A stretch of 64,000 nt of DNA, taken from positions 3,297,391 through 3,361,390 of the forward strand of contig OX638326.1 in the NCBI GenBank assembly GCA_951812775.1, in the 5' to 3' direction. The DNA is from an uncultured Alphaproteobacteria bacterium. GTDB lineage: Bacteria; Pseudomonadota; Alphaproteobacteria; MPNO01; UBA2964. Of this stretch, positions 35,341 to 44,676 are shown piece by piece (the first letter of the stretch is position 1; every line of letters starts with the position of its first letter). The notes below the pieces were generated by a model. It was given only the letters and a program-made list of their open reading frames with translations, was not told where the DNA came from and did no database searches. Both the position numbers and the translations under genes were made by a program.

Positions 35341-36468
35341 TTAAATTGTGACTGGTGCCGGGATGCCCCAACCATCTGTAATTGCACTTTGAGCAATAAA
35401 TTTTCGGACGCTCACTTTGTGTTTCGCCAACCAGTTATAACGGTCCATTTTCCACTGTAGCTGTCCGACAACAATGCCGGGATGCCGGTTAATTCGACGC
35501 GCAAAGCCGATCACGTCTCTTTGCGAGATGAAAGGGGCTTTACGAAGATAGAAAGATTCTAAGTCCTTTGTGGGGACACACGCATTCGCAGCGGCAAGGT
35601 TAGCTTTTCGCTCCTGTTCTGGTTGATCGTCAGACTGGTCGTATTTCAAATCCACATCAATATTAATGGATTTTCCAACCCTTCCATCTTCATTCAAAAC
35701 GTGTTCGAGTTCGTGAAACAGGACGAACCAAAAATTGTCGATACGATCAAAGCGGGTGGTCATGCCAACCATCGGCTTTGCTCCATCCCAAAAACAAACA
35801 CCATCAATGGTTGCCTTTGGCAGTGTCTCGACGATAGCAAACCGAACACCGCATTCATTCAAGATGCGGGGAACATGGCGGACGCCCTCTGGGTCTCCCA
35901 TTAACGCTGGCAAATCTTCCGAAACGGCTTTTACCAGCGCCTTTTTGGAGTAGCGCGGGGTGGGCATTTCAGAACAAATTTGCTTTACGCGATAAAGCCA
36001 AGCGAGTTGTTCAGGTGTTGTCCCGTCATAATTGGTTTTCTTTGCAGCGTGAGCCAAATGCGGGATGTTCTCAACGCTATTGGAGCCGAAAAACCGCATC
36101 AACTGTCCCTCAAGAAGCGGCACTTCCGTATCTTCCAACCATCCGCGCTGAATCATAGCGCGAATAGGATAGACGTTTTGAAACTGTGCGCGACGTGCGA
36201 TGCCTGGGTCCGGTGCTGTTGCTCGTGACATTTCATAAGCCTTCTGCAAATTCGCAAAAAACTCAGGGCTAACATCAAAAGCGGCACCGAGCACCTTGGC
36301 CATTTCAGGACTTATGCCCCGCTTGCCAGTCACGATCATGTTGACGCTGTTTTCAGCTGTGCCCAAAATATAGGCAAGGTCTCGCTGCGACCAGTCCCGC
36401 GCTTCCAATTCATCAGCAATAAATTCACCGGGATGCGGCACTTCAATCATGTAATTTCCATTGCTCAT
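35341..36468 (-). CDS. higA: HigA-type antitoxin fused to ImmA/IrrE-like peptidase domain
   Basis: The 375-residue product begins with a HigA/XRE helix-turn-helix (VPHPGEFIADELEARDWSQRDLAYILGTAENSVNMIVTGKRGIS, about residues 9-55). The C-terminal half has an IrrE-like zinc peptidase motif, FHELEHVLN (HExxH), near residue 255. Antitoxins of this composition repress their own operon and neutralise the HigB partner. It lies 12 bases after the toxin gene, which fits toxin-first higBA order. Confidence 0.85.
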   Translation of the reverse strand: MSNGNYMIEVPHPGEFIADELEARDWSQRDLAYILGTAENSVNMIVTGKRGISPEMAKVLGAAFDVSPEFFANLQKAYEMSRATAPDPGIARRAQFQNVYPIRAMIQRGWLEDTEVPLLEGQLMRFFGSNSVENIPHLAHAAKKTNYDGTTPEQLAWLYRVKQICSEMPTPRYSKKALVKAVSEDLPALMGDPEGVRHVPRILNECGVRFAIVETLPKATIDGVCFWDGAKPMVGMTTRFDRIDNFWFVLFHELEHVLNEDGRVGKSINIDVDLKYDQSDDQPEQERKANLAAANACVPTKDLESFYLRKAPFISQRDVIGFARRINRHPGIVVGQLQWKMDRYNWLAKHKVSVRKFIAQSAITDGWGIPAPVTI

Positions 36469-36480
36469 ATTACCCCAATT

Positions 36481-36777
36481 CTAATGTGTATCATCAATCT
36501 CCAAAATCGTTATTCGTGGCGGATGCTCGTCATTATCGAGCGTAAAAATGATGCGGTATTGGTCGTTAACCCGAATTGATTTTTGATTGTCTCTGTCGCC
36601 ACGTAATTTCTTAAAATTCAACGATCTCCAGTTTCTAATTGTTCTTTCATCAGGCGCTTGCTCCAAAAGAACGATCTTCTTCCGCGCACTGTTGATTACC
36701 GAAATCGGTAGACCCAGCTTGTGCGCTTCGTCTGTTGCAATCCTGCCGAGGCGCTTGTCTGCGTAATCAACTTTCAT
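36481..36777 (-). CDS. higB: HigB/RelE-type toxin
   Basis: The 98-residue product has the RelE/HigB pattern: ERTIRNWRSLNFKKLRGDRDNQKSIRVNDQYRIIF, with the basic RVNDQYRI segment used for ribosome-dependent mRNA cleavage in the family. It is directly followed by the HigA-like gene. As cargo in a transposon it may stabilise the element. No lesion is visible. Confidence 0.88.
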   Translation of the reverse strand: MKVDYADKRLGRIATDEAHKLGLPISVINSARKKIVLLEQAPDERTIRNWRSLNFKKLRGDRDNQKSIRVNDQYRIIFTLDNDEHPPRITILEIDDTH

Positions 36778-36882
36778 GCGGAATCACCATAATTACCGGA
36801 TAATGAAAGGTCAACACCCTGATTCACCCACCTAGTGTATTTTATATCCCTAAACTGACTGTAGTGCTTAACTAAGTAAAAA

Positions 36883-36898
36883 GGGTCAGTTATAAAAT
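36883..36898 (+). repeat. Internal copy of the transposon end
   Basis: GGGTCAGTTATAAAAT resembles positions 8-22 of the left terminal repeat in the same orientation and lies 5 bases before the transposase start codon. It may mark the left end of a simpler IS. Confidence 0.5.
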
Positions 36899-36902
36899 CC
36901 CT

Positions 36903-37787
36903 ATGAACAAGCTATCATCAGAACAACGATCAAGAATTTTGCACATGCTTTGCGAGGGTAACAGCATCCGCTCGATCGTGCGGATGACAGGCGTCAGCAA
37001 GAACACAATATCAAAGCTGTTGATTGACGTTGGCAAAGCATGTGCGGCCTATCACGAGGCCAATGTCCGCAACTTGAAAACAACCCGTGTCGAAGTCGAT
37101 GAAATCTGGTCATTCACCTATGCCAAACAAAAGAACGTCAAAACCGCAAAGGCCGCTCCCGCCAATGCTGGCGACACTTGGACGTGGACCGCGATTGATG
37201 CTGATAGCAAAATGATCGTATCCTATCTGGTCGGTGGCCGCGATGCCGAATATGCAATGTGGTTTATGGATGATCTGCGTAGCCGCCTTGCCAATCGTGT
37301 CCAGCTAACCAGTGACGGTCACAAGTCATATCTTGAAGCTGTTGAAGGGGCGTTCGGAGCCGATGTTGACTATGCGCAACAGGTCAAGATGTATGGCAAC
37401 GCGCCGGAAAGTTCCAAAGGTCGCTACAGCCCCGCTGAATGCACCGGCATCAAGAAGCACCGGATTGAGGGTGAGCCTGACAAAAAGCTGGTCAGCACAT
37501 CCTATGTCGAGCGCAGCAACCTAACCATGCGGATGCACATGCGCCGCTTTACCCGCCTGACAAATGGTTTCAGCAAGAAGGTCGAAAACCATGCACACGC
37601 TGTTGCGTTTCACATGATGTATTACAATTTCGTTCGGATGCACAAAACACTTCGTATGTCACCAGCTATGGCCGCTGGCGTTTCCGATACGCTATGGGAT
37701 ATGAAAGACATTGTGAAACTGTTGGAAGCTGCGGAAGCGGCCAAGCCGACGAAGCGCGGCTCTTACAAGAAAGATATTTCAAACTGA
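36903..37787 (+). CDS. IS1-type DDE transposase
   Basis: The 294-residue product has an N-terminal helix-turn-helix (GNSIRSIVRMTGVSKNTISKLL), then the catalytic domain: VEVDEIWSFTYAKQKN (first Asp), QLTSDGHKSYLEAVEGAFG (second Asp) and STSYVERSNLTMRMHMRRFTRLT (Glu). The sequence is of the type annotated as IS1-family transposases in alphaproteobacteria. The stop codon lies 10 bases inside the right terminal repeat outer edge, as usual for an IS. It appears intact. Confidence 0.9.
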   Translation: MNKLSSEQRSRILHMLCEGNSIRSIVRMTGVSKNTISKLLIDVGKACAAYHEANVRNLKTTRVEVDEIWSFTYAKQKNVKTAKAAPANAGDTWTWTAIDADSKMIVSYLVGGRDAEYAMWFMDDLRSRLANRVQLTSDGHKSYLEAVEGAFGADVDYAQQVKMYGNAPESSKGRYSPAECTGIKKHRIEGEPDKKLVSTSYVERSNLTMRMHMRRFTRLTNGFSKKVENHAHAVAFHMMYYNFVRMHKTLRMSPAMAAGVSDTLWDMKDIVKLLEAAEAAKPTKRGSYKKDISN

Positions 37788-37797
37788 CCCACTACCC
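37776..37797 (-). repeat. Right terminal inverted repeat of IS1-type transposon
   Basis: Perfect inverted match to the left end. It includes the last codons and stop of the transposase gene. The peroxiredoxin gene begins 85 bp beyond it. Confidence 0.85.
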
Positions 37798-37811
37798 GAT
37801 TTTCTGATGGG

Positions 37812-37860
37812 GTGACAGTGCCAAATGGCGTGCTAAACTCAGACCGTCACTTGTGACAGT
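37812..37860. promoter_or_regulatory. Candidate operator before the peroxiredoxin gene
   Basis: GTGACAGT occurs at 37812-37819 and 37853-37860, and the second copy lies within the palindrome GTCAC-TT-GTGAC (37846-37857). The arrangement is typical of a repressor or activator site 20-70 bp before a start codon. No regulator is identified. Confidence 0.35.
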
Positions 37861-37881
37861 TACTTTAACGAGAGGGCTGAT

Positions 37882-38334
37882 ATGTCAGTAATTGATGTAG
37901 GAAGCGAAGCCCCGGCGTTCGAGCTTACCAATCAGGATGGGGCCTCTGTGTCTCTGTCCTCCTTTGCAGGCAAATACGTTCTGCTCTGGTGGTATCCCAA
38001 AGCCGACACGCCTGGCTGAACCATCGAAGGCAATGGGTTCCGTGATCGAATCCAAGACTTCGAGGCGAAAAACGCGGTCATTCTTGGTGTCAGTTTTGAC
38101 CCTGAGGGGGACAATCGCGCATTCAAAGAGAAGTTCGATTTTCCATATGATCTTCTTACAGATGCGCAAAAATCAATGTCCATTGCCTATGGTGCAGCGG
38201 ATGATGATTCTGCCCGGCCGAGCCGGGTATCCGTTTTAGTAGGACCGGACGGTAAAGTTGCCGCCTCCTATGCGACGGTTAAACCGGCCGATCATCCAGA
38301 TGAAGTGCTGGCTGATCTCAATCGGTTGTCTTGA
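37882..38334 (+). CDS. Peroxiredoxin with TGA at the peroxidatic cysteine; probable selenoprotein
   Basis: The start ATG 37882 follows GAGAGGG. Read through, the frame gives 150 residues of a BCP/AhpC-TSA-type peroxiredoxin: VGSEAPAFELTNQDG, YVLLWWYPKADTPG, then codon 46 TGA (38017-38019), then TIEGNGFRDRIQDFEAKN, VILGVSFDPEG, FDFPYDLLTD and VSVLVGPDGKV. In the family the residue at this place in PKADTPGCT is the catalytic cysteine. The position five further on, where a resolving Cys often sits, is Asn. A stable hairpin follows at a distance typical of bacterial SECIS elements. Selenocysteine peroxiredoxins are known from anaerobes and marine metagenomes. The alternative is a point mutation TGC/TGT to TGA; the window has other in-frame stops, so that cannot be excluded. 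Confidence 0.8.
38034..38054 (+). promoter_or_regulatory. SECIS-like hairpin downstream of the TGA codon
   Basis: TGGGTTC (38034-38040) pairs with GAATCCA (38048-38054), seven pairs including one G-U, around a seven-base loop CGTGATC. The loop starts 21 bases after the TGA and has G as its second base. Both agree with the described bacterial SECIS consensus (apical loop about 16-37 bases from UGA, G among the first two loop bases). A SelB-binding role is inferred. Confidence 0.55.
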
Positions 38335-38375
38335 GGGTGTGGGGCCAGCTTTAAATCGCTGGTCCCGACCTTTTC

Positions 38376-39835
38376 TCACATAAATTCGTAATCGGCTTTT
38401 CGAACACGTCGTGTCCGCCATCGATAGGCCAGCATTAAGCCTGGCCAGTTCGTCGTGATGCGGCCACTCTCAGTCTGGAAATAGCTGCGGCATTTTTCAT
38501 GGACCATAACGGTCTTTGAGAACTGGTCGATAATGTCCTCATTAAACCGTTTCTGGGTCGCCTCTTTGACATACATCGCGCGGGCTTGCGATCGTTCAAG
38601 GGTCTTTAGGCACTTGGTGATGTAGCGTGCCTGATTTTCCAACATGTAAATTATGCTGCCGAAAAGATTGGTGTTGGGTCCGTACATCATAAAAAAGTTT
38701 GGGAAACCTGATACTGAGACACCCAAATAAGCCTCCGCACCTTCCCGCCATGTGTCATTCAGGTCTTGGCCTTCTGCACCTTTGATCTGCATCGGAGTTA
38801 AAAATTTTGTCGGCGTAAACCCGATACCGTAGATGATGATATCTGCGAGATGAAGCTGCCCGTCAGTTGTTCGGATTCCGTTCTCTGTAATTGTATCGAT
38901 GGGCGTATCGACGACATTCACATGTGGCTCGAGCAATGTTGGATACCAGTCATCTGAGCGCAGGCCACGTTTACATCCTGGTGGATAGTCCGGAAGTAAT
39001 TTTTGCAGAAGTTCGGGGTCATCGACCCTGCCTCGGATATAATTTTCGAACGCCTCAGCACTCTCTCGAGTCATTCGTACAGAACTGCGGCGGCGGCTGT
39101 TTTTTTCGAAACGCGCAAACAGTTTTAACCGCTCATGCCGGTGTCTTGATTTTTGAAGCAGCGATGTGCCATGATCTTGCGGACCATTGGCCCGGTCTCC
39201 CTTGGCAAAAATGTGTTGTGGCGTTCTCTGAAAAACATGAACGGTCCCGGCTGATTTGGCGATTTCAGGAACATACTGAATAGCGCTGGCACCGCTGCCA
39301 ATCGAGGCAACATTTTTTCCTTTTAAATCAATACTGTGATCCCAGCGCGCCGAATGAAACTGTGTCCCCTCTGGCCCGGGATCTTTGGGATCAAGGGGTT
39401 GTTGAACAGGCCAACAGCCGAAACAAAGATATCTGCCAGGACCTCTTCACCGTTAGAAATCGCCAATTTCCATTTTGATGTGTCGTCATCATAAGTTGCT
39501 GAGGCGACTCCCATGCCAAGGCGAATATGCGGTGTCAGGCTGTACTTATTGATACAGTGTTTTAAATATTCAAATATCTCTTTCTGTGGTGCATAGCGTA
39601 ATGACCAGGGATAATCCTGCTCGAACGAAAAGGAATACAGCCGAGAAGGTAAATCACAGGCGGCGCCGGGATAGGTGTTTTCCCGCCAAACGCCCCCGAT
39701 TTCGTCTGCGCGCTCAAGGATGGTAAAATTGGTGAAACCGGCATTTTTCAGTGAAATTCCCAACGCCACGGCGGCAAAGCCGCAACCTACAATGATAATC
39801 TCACCTTCACTTTTGTTTTTGACCACCGAATTCAT
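38376..39835 (-). pseudogene. Flavin-containing (Baeyer-Villiger-type) monooxygenase, frameshifted
   Basis: ATG 39835 starts MNSVVKNKSEGEIIIVGCGFAAVALG with the FAD-binding glycine motif, then IGGVWRENTYPGAACDLPS, typical of cyclohexanone-monooxygenase-like enzymes. Near 39345 the frame shifts: IPGQ continues in another frame as TQFHSARWDHSIDLKGKNVASIGSGASAIQ (NADPH-binding motif) to the C-terminal YGIGFTP...FMMYGPNTN. The FxGxxxHxxxW fingerprint falls on the break. A region near 39120-39260 may contain a second pair of compensating shifts. Such enzymes convert ketones to esters with NADPH and O2. It is divergent from the copper ATPase gene. Confidence 0.8.
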
Positions 39836-39871
39836 TGCCGTATCGCCCGGAACAATCGTTATGATAGCGCT

Positions 39872-42118
39872 ATGACAGTACAAACTGTGTTCCGAGTCGA
39901 GGGGATGAGCTGCGCCGGTTGCGTGTCACGCGTTGAAACCGTCATTGGCGATGTCCCTGGCGTAGAGGAAGCTAACGTAAATTTGGCGACAGGCCGTACG
40001 GCAATTCGCTATCTTGAGACTGTGTCTTCCGAGGCTGATTTTCGGGAAGCAATAGCGGCAGCTGGGTATGGCGTCTGCGATCTTGAGGATTCCGCTGACA
40101 GTCAGCTGCAGGAAATTGCCGGGCTACGGCAGGATGTCATTATTGCCGCATTACTGACACTGCCCTTACTGGCGATCGCTAAATTGCCAATATTCCATTC
40201 GGTTGCCGAAGCGATGTATGGGCTTTTCCCAAAACATGTCTGGTCTACGTACGAATGGGCACTGGTGACACCGGTCGTGTTCTTTGCCGGGTGGCGGTTT
40301 TTCCGATCCGGCTGGACAGAGTTGCGCCATTTCAATCCTGGTATGAACAGTCTTGTCATGATTGGTGCTGGTGCCGCTTATTTGTACTCCATTTTGGTTC
40401 TGTTAGTGCCCGGTCAATTTCCAACCGGCACTGCTCAATCCTACTTCGTTGCCGCCGGGGTCATCGTCACGTTGATCTTGGTAGGTCGCTATCTCGAGGC
40501 CTTGGCACGGGGTCGCACCTCGAAAGCAATTCAGGCGCTTATGAGTTTGGAACCACAAACCGCACGCGTTGTCCGCGACGGTGTGGAAACGGAAGTTGTA
40601 CTCGATGATTTGCAGGTGGGGGATGTTTTAGCGGTCCGCCCTGGTGAAAGGCTTGCGGCGGATGGCGTCGTTCTTGAGGGTGTGACCCAGATAGATGAGT
40701 CGATGATTACCGGCGAGTCGATACCTGTCGAAAAAATGGCGGGCGCGGATGTTGTTGCCGGAACGGTCAACGCCTCAGGGGCCTTCACCTATCGTGCCAC
40801 AATTGTCGGCGACGAAACAGTTCTGCGTCGGATCATGGATATGGTGGAACAGGCGCAAAACGACAAGCCGGCTATTCAGCGGTTGGCTGATAAAATTGCA
40901 TCGATCTTCGTGCCTGCGGCAATGGGCATTGCGGTTGCGACTTTTGCCGTCTGGATGGCGGTCGGACCAACGCCGGTTTTGAATTTTGCCTTTGTCGCCG
41001 CCGTGTCCGTTTTGCTGATTGCCTGTCCCTGTGCAATGGGCCTGGCGACACCGACGGCCATTATGGTCGGAACGGGTCGCGGCGCAGAAAACGGCATTCT
41101 CATCCGCAATGGCAGTGTTCTGGAAAACCTTGCACGGGTTGATACAGTGCTGTTCGATAAAACGGGAACGCTGACGCACGGGACGCCGGTACTGACCGAT
41201 CTTTTCGACCCGGGGACCGGAGAGTCCCTGGCGACGCCTAACGAGATATTGGCGATCATCGCCGCGGCAGAGAGTCGAAGTGAGCACCCGTTGGCGCACG
41301 CTATTACCCGTTTTGCGGCAGAAAAAGGTCTCGATATTCCCGAAGTTTCCAACTTTTCGGTGAAGCCGGGGTTCGGGGTTATCGCGACTGTCCGCGACAA
41401 ACAGGTTGTCGTCGGTACGGCTATCTTGATGGAACAGGAAGAGGTTGAATTTGCCTCGTCTGCTCCAATTGCAGATCACCTGGCGGCGGAGGGCAAGACG
41501 CCGGTATTGGCTGCCATCGACGGTTTGATCGTTGCTGTATTGGGTGTTGCAGATACCGCAAGACCTGAAAGCAAAGAAACGATCAGCACGCTAAAGCAGC
41601 TTGGTTTACGGGTCGGTATAATTTCCGGTGACAATCGAACGACAGCCGGTGTTATCGCGGCCGAGCTGGGGATTGATCAGGTCATCGCGGAAACACTCCC
41701 GGGGGACAAGGCAGCTGAAATCAAACGGCTGCAACAGGCCAACCAAAAGATCGCTTTCATCGGCGATGGAATAAACGATGCGCCGGCCTTGGCGACAGCG
41801 GATGTCGGGATTGCAATCGGGACCGGGACAGATATCGCGGTTGAGGCGGGCGATCTTGTTTTGGTGTCCGGGGATGTGCGTGGTGTGGTTAAGGCCATTG
41901 CGTTGGCCCGCGGAACCTTGCGGACCATTCGCTATAATTTCCTGTGGGCCTATGGCTACAACGTCGCTTTGATCCCGGTAGCGGCAGGTGTTTTCTATCC
42001 GCTCTTTGGGTGGCTGCTGAACCCAATGCTGGCCGCCGCCGCGATGAGTATCTCCAGCGTTCTGGTCGTTTCTAACTCGCTACGCCTACGCAAGCTTTCG
42101 CTGCCCTTTTCCGACTGA
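39872..42118 (+). CDS. copA: Copper-translocating P1B-type ATPase
   Basis: The 748-residue product has one N-terminal heavy-metal-associated domain with VEGMSCAGCVSRVE (CxxC), the transmembrane metal site CPCAMG near residue 386, phosphorylation motif DKTGTLTHG with Asp about 429, the HP motif in SRSEHPLAHAI, and the GDGINDAPALATADVGIAIG hinge. CPC plus the HMA domain indicates Cu(I) export. The start lies close to the divergent monooxygenase start. No CueR-like regulator is adjacent. Confidence 0.95.
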   Translation: MTVQTVFRVEGMSCAGCVSRVETVIGDVPGVEEANVNLATGRTAIRYLETVSSEADFREAIAAAGYGVCDLEDSADSQLQEIAGLRQDVIIAALLTLPLLAIAKLPIFHSVAEAMYGLFPKHVWSTYEWALVTPVVFFAGWRFFRSGWTELRHFNPGMNSLVMIGAGAAYLYSILVLLVPGQFPTGTAQSYFVAAGVIVTLILVGRYLEALARGRTSKAIQALMSLEPQTARVVRDGVETEVVLDDLQVGDVLAVRPGERLAADGVVLEGVTQIDESMITGESIPVEKMAGADVVAGTVNASGAFTYRATIVGDETVLRRIMDMVEQAQNDKPAIQRLADKIASIFVPAAMGIAVATFAVWMAVGPTPVLNFAFVAAVSVLLIACPCAMGLATPTAIMVGTGRGAENGILIRNGSVLENLARVDTVLFDKTGTLTHGTPVLTDLFDPGTGESLATPNEILAIIAAAESRSEHPLAHAITRFAAEKGLDIPEVSNFSVKPGFGVIATVRDKQVVVGTAILMEQEEVEFASSAPIADHLAAEGKTPVLAAIDGLIVAVLGVADTARPESKETISTLKQLGLRVGIISGDNRTTAGVIAAELGIDQVIAETLPGDKAAEIKRLQQANQKIAFIGDGINDAPALATADVGIAIGTGTDIAVEAGDLVLVSGDVRGVVKAIALARGTLRTIRYNFLWAYGYNVALIPVAAGVFYPLFGWLLNPMLAAAAMSISSVLVVSNSLRLRKLSLPFSD

Positions 42119-42210
42119 CGCCATCTTTGCAAGGTCGGGTGTGACACGCCTCATCGGGCACATTAAGATCGCGGCATTCAAATTACGCGTTAATCAAACA
42201 GGTTCATAGA

Positions 42211-43824
42211 ATGCCGTATCGGGACGTCCGCGATTATATTGAAGAACTTACCCGCCGTGATCTCCTGCATGTGATTGAGGATAAGGTCAGCAAAGATACT
42301 GAGCTGGTACCGCTGGTGCGGTTGCAGTTTCGGGGTTTACCTGAACCGGAACGCAAAGCCTTTTGGTTCAAGAACGTCACAGACGCGCGCGGCGTTGATT
42401 ACGATGCCTCGGTTTTACTTGGCTCCCTCGGCAGCTCACGCGTGATTTATGGCGCCGCGTTGGGTGTTGGGCCTGATGAGATTGCCCAAAAATGGGCCAG
42501 TGTTCATGGCAATCATTTGCCGCCCAACCCTGTCGGCGCGGATGATGCACCTGTTAAGCAGGTTGTTCTGAGAGCGCCTGAACTGGGCAAGGGCGCTGAT
42601 ACTTTCCCGCATCTGGTGTCGACACCTGGTTTCGACCCGGCCCCCTTTGTGACGGCGGGCGTTTGGGTGACGCGAGATCCGGAGAACGGCGCGTATAATA
42701 TGGGCATCTATCGCGGCATGATCAAAGCACCGGACCGGATAGGCTGTGCCACCGATGTTTCCACCCAGCATCTTGCGATCCAGTGGGAAAAGGCCCGCCG
42801 GATGGGTAAACATTTGGAAGTTGCGCTCTTCATTGGCGGGCCGCCCGCACTTCTGATGGCAGCAGCTGCCAAGGTGCCCTATGGCGTTGACGAATTTGGT
42901 GTCGCAGGCGCTTTGAATGGCGCACCGATCGATGTTGTTCAGGCGGAGACTTTTGACTGCGTTGTCCCGGCTAATGCCGAGATTGTCATGGAAGGCATTA
43001 TTCGTACTGATATTCTGGAACCTGAGGCGCCGTTTGGAGAGGCCAGCGGGTATCTTGGCCCCCGCAAGATGGAAAAGGTTTTCGAGATCACCGCGATCAC
43101 CCATCGTGAGCAACCAATCTATCAGGGTATTGTCAGCGAGTTTCCGCCTAGCGAAAGCACGGTCATGCGTAAGGCTGCGTTCGATGGCATCTATACCAAT
43201 CATTTGCGGAACGCTTGTAACATTCCATCGGTGACCAAAGTTGCGTGCCATGAAATGGCGAGCTGCAATATGCTGTTTGTCATTCAGCTTGATCGTCCTG
43301 CACTCGGTCAGCCCTGGCAGGCGCTTCGCGCGGCGGCCGCTTTCGATGCGTCGCTCGGAAAAATGTTTGTCGCGGTTGATGTCGATGTTGATCCGGATTC
43401 TATGGACGCCGTTCTGTGGGCGCTGTCCTACAGTATGCAACCGCATCGCGATGTTGAAATTGTCCGGGGTAAGGTGCCACGTCTCGACCCGTCTGTTTCA
43501 CCCTCTGATGATCCGAGACAGTTCGCCTATCCAGATGGTCAGGGGACGTCGACGATGTTGATCAATGCCGTCCGCGAACATCCTTATTTGCCTGTGTCGC
43601 TGCCGCGTGAGGACTTTATGAATGCCGCGAAGGAGCGTTGGGCAGCCCTCGGGTTGCCAGAGCTTGACCTGCAATCTCCGTGGTTTGGCTATCCGCTTTC
43701 CCAATGGACGGATGAAAATCAGGAAGAAGCAGATTTTGCGGTTACTGGACAATATTTCAAAACCGGTGAAAAACTGGTGGGTCGTAGAACCACACCGGAT
43801 GGAAAACCGATCCCCGAAAAATAA
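42211..43824 (+). CDS. UbiD-family prenylated-FMN decarboxylase
   Basis: The 537-residue product has the UbiD layout: MPYRDVRDYIEELTRRDLLHVIEDKVSKDTEL at the N-terminus, PENGAYNMGIYRGMIKAPDRIG, EIVMEGIIRTDILEPEAPFGEASGYLG and a C-terminal CNMLFVIQLDRPA region. UbiD enzymes reversibly decarboxylate aromatic or unsaturated acids using prenylated FMN made by UbiX, which is not in the window. The gene is 15 bases before an enoyl-CoA hydratase gene, suggesting catabolism of an aromatic or alkenoic acid. Confidence 0.92.
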   Translation: MPYRDVRDYIEELTRRDLLHVIEDKVSKDTELVPLVRLQFRGLPEPERKAFWFKNVTDARGVDYDASVLLGSLGSSRVIYGAALGVGPDEIAQKWASVHGNHLPPNPVGADDAPVKQVVLRAPELGKGADTFPHLVSTPGFDPAPFVTAGVWVTRDPENGAYNMGIYRGMIKAPDRIGCATDVSTQHLAIQWEKARRMGKHLEVALFIGGPPALLMAAAAKVPYGVDEFGVAGALNGAPIDVVQAETFDCVVPANAEIVMEGIIRTDILEPEAPFGEASGYLGPRKMEKVFEITAITHREQPIYQGIVSEFPPSESTVMRKAAFDGIYTNHLRNACNIPSVTKVACHEMASCNMLFVIQLDRPALGQPWQALRAAAAFDASLGKMFVAVDVDVDPDSMDAVLWALSYSMQPHRDVEIVRGKVPRLDPSVSPSDDPRQFAYPDGQGTSTMLINAVREHPYLPVSLPREDFMNAAKERWAALGLPELDLQSPWFGYPLSQWTDENQEEADFAVTGQYFKTGEKLVGRRTTPDGKPIPEK

Positions 43825-43839
43825 ATTACAGGGAAACCC

Positions 43840-44676
43840 ATGGCCAACAATTGGATTACGATACAGGAATGGCCAGAGCTTATTCTGGAGCGTCTTGAGA
43901 ATGCTGGCGCTGCCCGGATTACGTTAAACCGGCCCGAAAAACGCAACGCTCTAAACGAAGAACTGGTTGCGGCTTTTTTTGAGTCGCTTGAAATCATCCG
44001 TGCTGATCGGGAGATCAAGGTGGTGATAACGCGGGGTGCGGGCAAGGTTTATAGCGCCGGGCTGGATCTCCACTTTTTGCGCTCAGTGAGCGATTCGGGG
44101 CTTTTGGATTGGGATCGACCCACGCCTACTATTCAGCTTGCCGAGGCTCTGCGCGGTTTCCCCCGAATTATGATCGCCCAGGTCCATGGCTATTGCCTGG
44201 GCGGTGCGCTCGGCATCATGAACTGTCACGATCTGGTGTTCGCCGCAGATGACGCACAGTTTGGTATGCCTGAAATTTTGCGGGGCAGCTTCGGTCAGCT
44301 GGTGACAAGCACATTGATGCATGGCGCCATTCCGATGAAGAAGGTCACACTGATGCAGCTTGTTGGGAAGAATATTTCCGGTGAGGAAGCGGATCGGTGG
44401 GGCGTTATTTCCCAATCCATGCCGCTGGCGGAGCTTGAAGATACCGTTACGGAGATTGCCCGGGATATTGGGTCCCGCCACCTGGCGCCGCTCGAACATT
44501 CAAAGATTACCGTGCAGATGGGGCGTGACCTGTCGATGTCCCAAGCCATCCAGCTTGACCAGCTGGTCGGCCAACGTTTGCGCCGCGCCATGGACCCGCT
44601 GGGAGATGTGGAGTCCTACTTGGAATCGCAAAAGGGCGGCCCCAACCTGAAATACAAGCGACCCGACGTGGAATAA
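43840..44676 (+). CDS. Enoyl-CoA hydratase/isomerase family protein
   Basis: The 278-residue crotonase-fold protein contains ARITLNRPEKRNALNEELV, YSAGLDLHFL as the first oxyanion segment, and HGYCLGGALGIMNCHDLVFAADDAQFGMPEILRGSFG as the second with the position of the catalytic Glu in PEIL. The reaction is likely hydration, isomerisation or hydrolysis of an acyl-CoA. It shares an operon with the UbiD gene and ends at a terminator hairpin. Confidence 0.9.
   Translation: MANNWITIQEWPELILERLENAGAARITLNRPEKRNALNEELVAAFFESLEIIRADREIKVVITRGAGKVYSAGLDLHFLRSVSDSGLLDWDRPTPTIQLAEALRGFPRIMIAQVHGYCLGGALGIMNCHDLVFAADDAQFGMPEILRGSFGQLVTSTLMHGAIPMKKVTLMQLVGKNISGEEADRWGVISQSMPLAELEDTVTEIARDIGSRHLAPLEHSKITVQMGRDLSMSQAIQLDQLVGQRLRRAMDPLGDVESYLESQKGGPNLKYKRPDVE

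Larger units (their letters stand above)
34569..37797. mobile_element. IS1-type transposon with toxin-antitoxin cargo
   Basis: The 3229-bp unit is bounded by perfect 22-bp inverted repeats beginning GGGTAGTGGGTCAG (34569-34590 and 37776-37797). It carries, left to right, a small basic protein, a hypothetical protein, a HigA-like antitoxin with peptidase domain, a HigB-like toxin and the transposase. I see no clear target duplication. A further copy of the inner end (GGGTCAGTTATAAAAT, 36883-36898) sits just before the transposase gene, so a minimal IS of about 0.9 kb may be nested at the right side. Confidence 0.8.

Noticed and set aside
38020..38040. Alternative hairpin GAACCAT/ATGGGTTC beginning inside the TGA itself
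   Set aside because: It would put the loop only about six bases from the TGA, outside the range for bacterial SECIS elements; the hairpin at 38034-38054 fits better.
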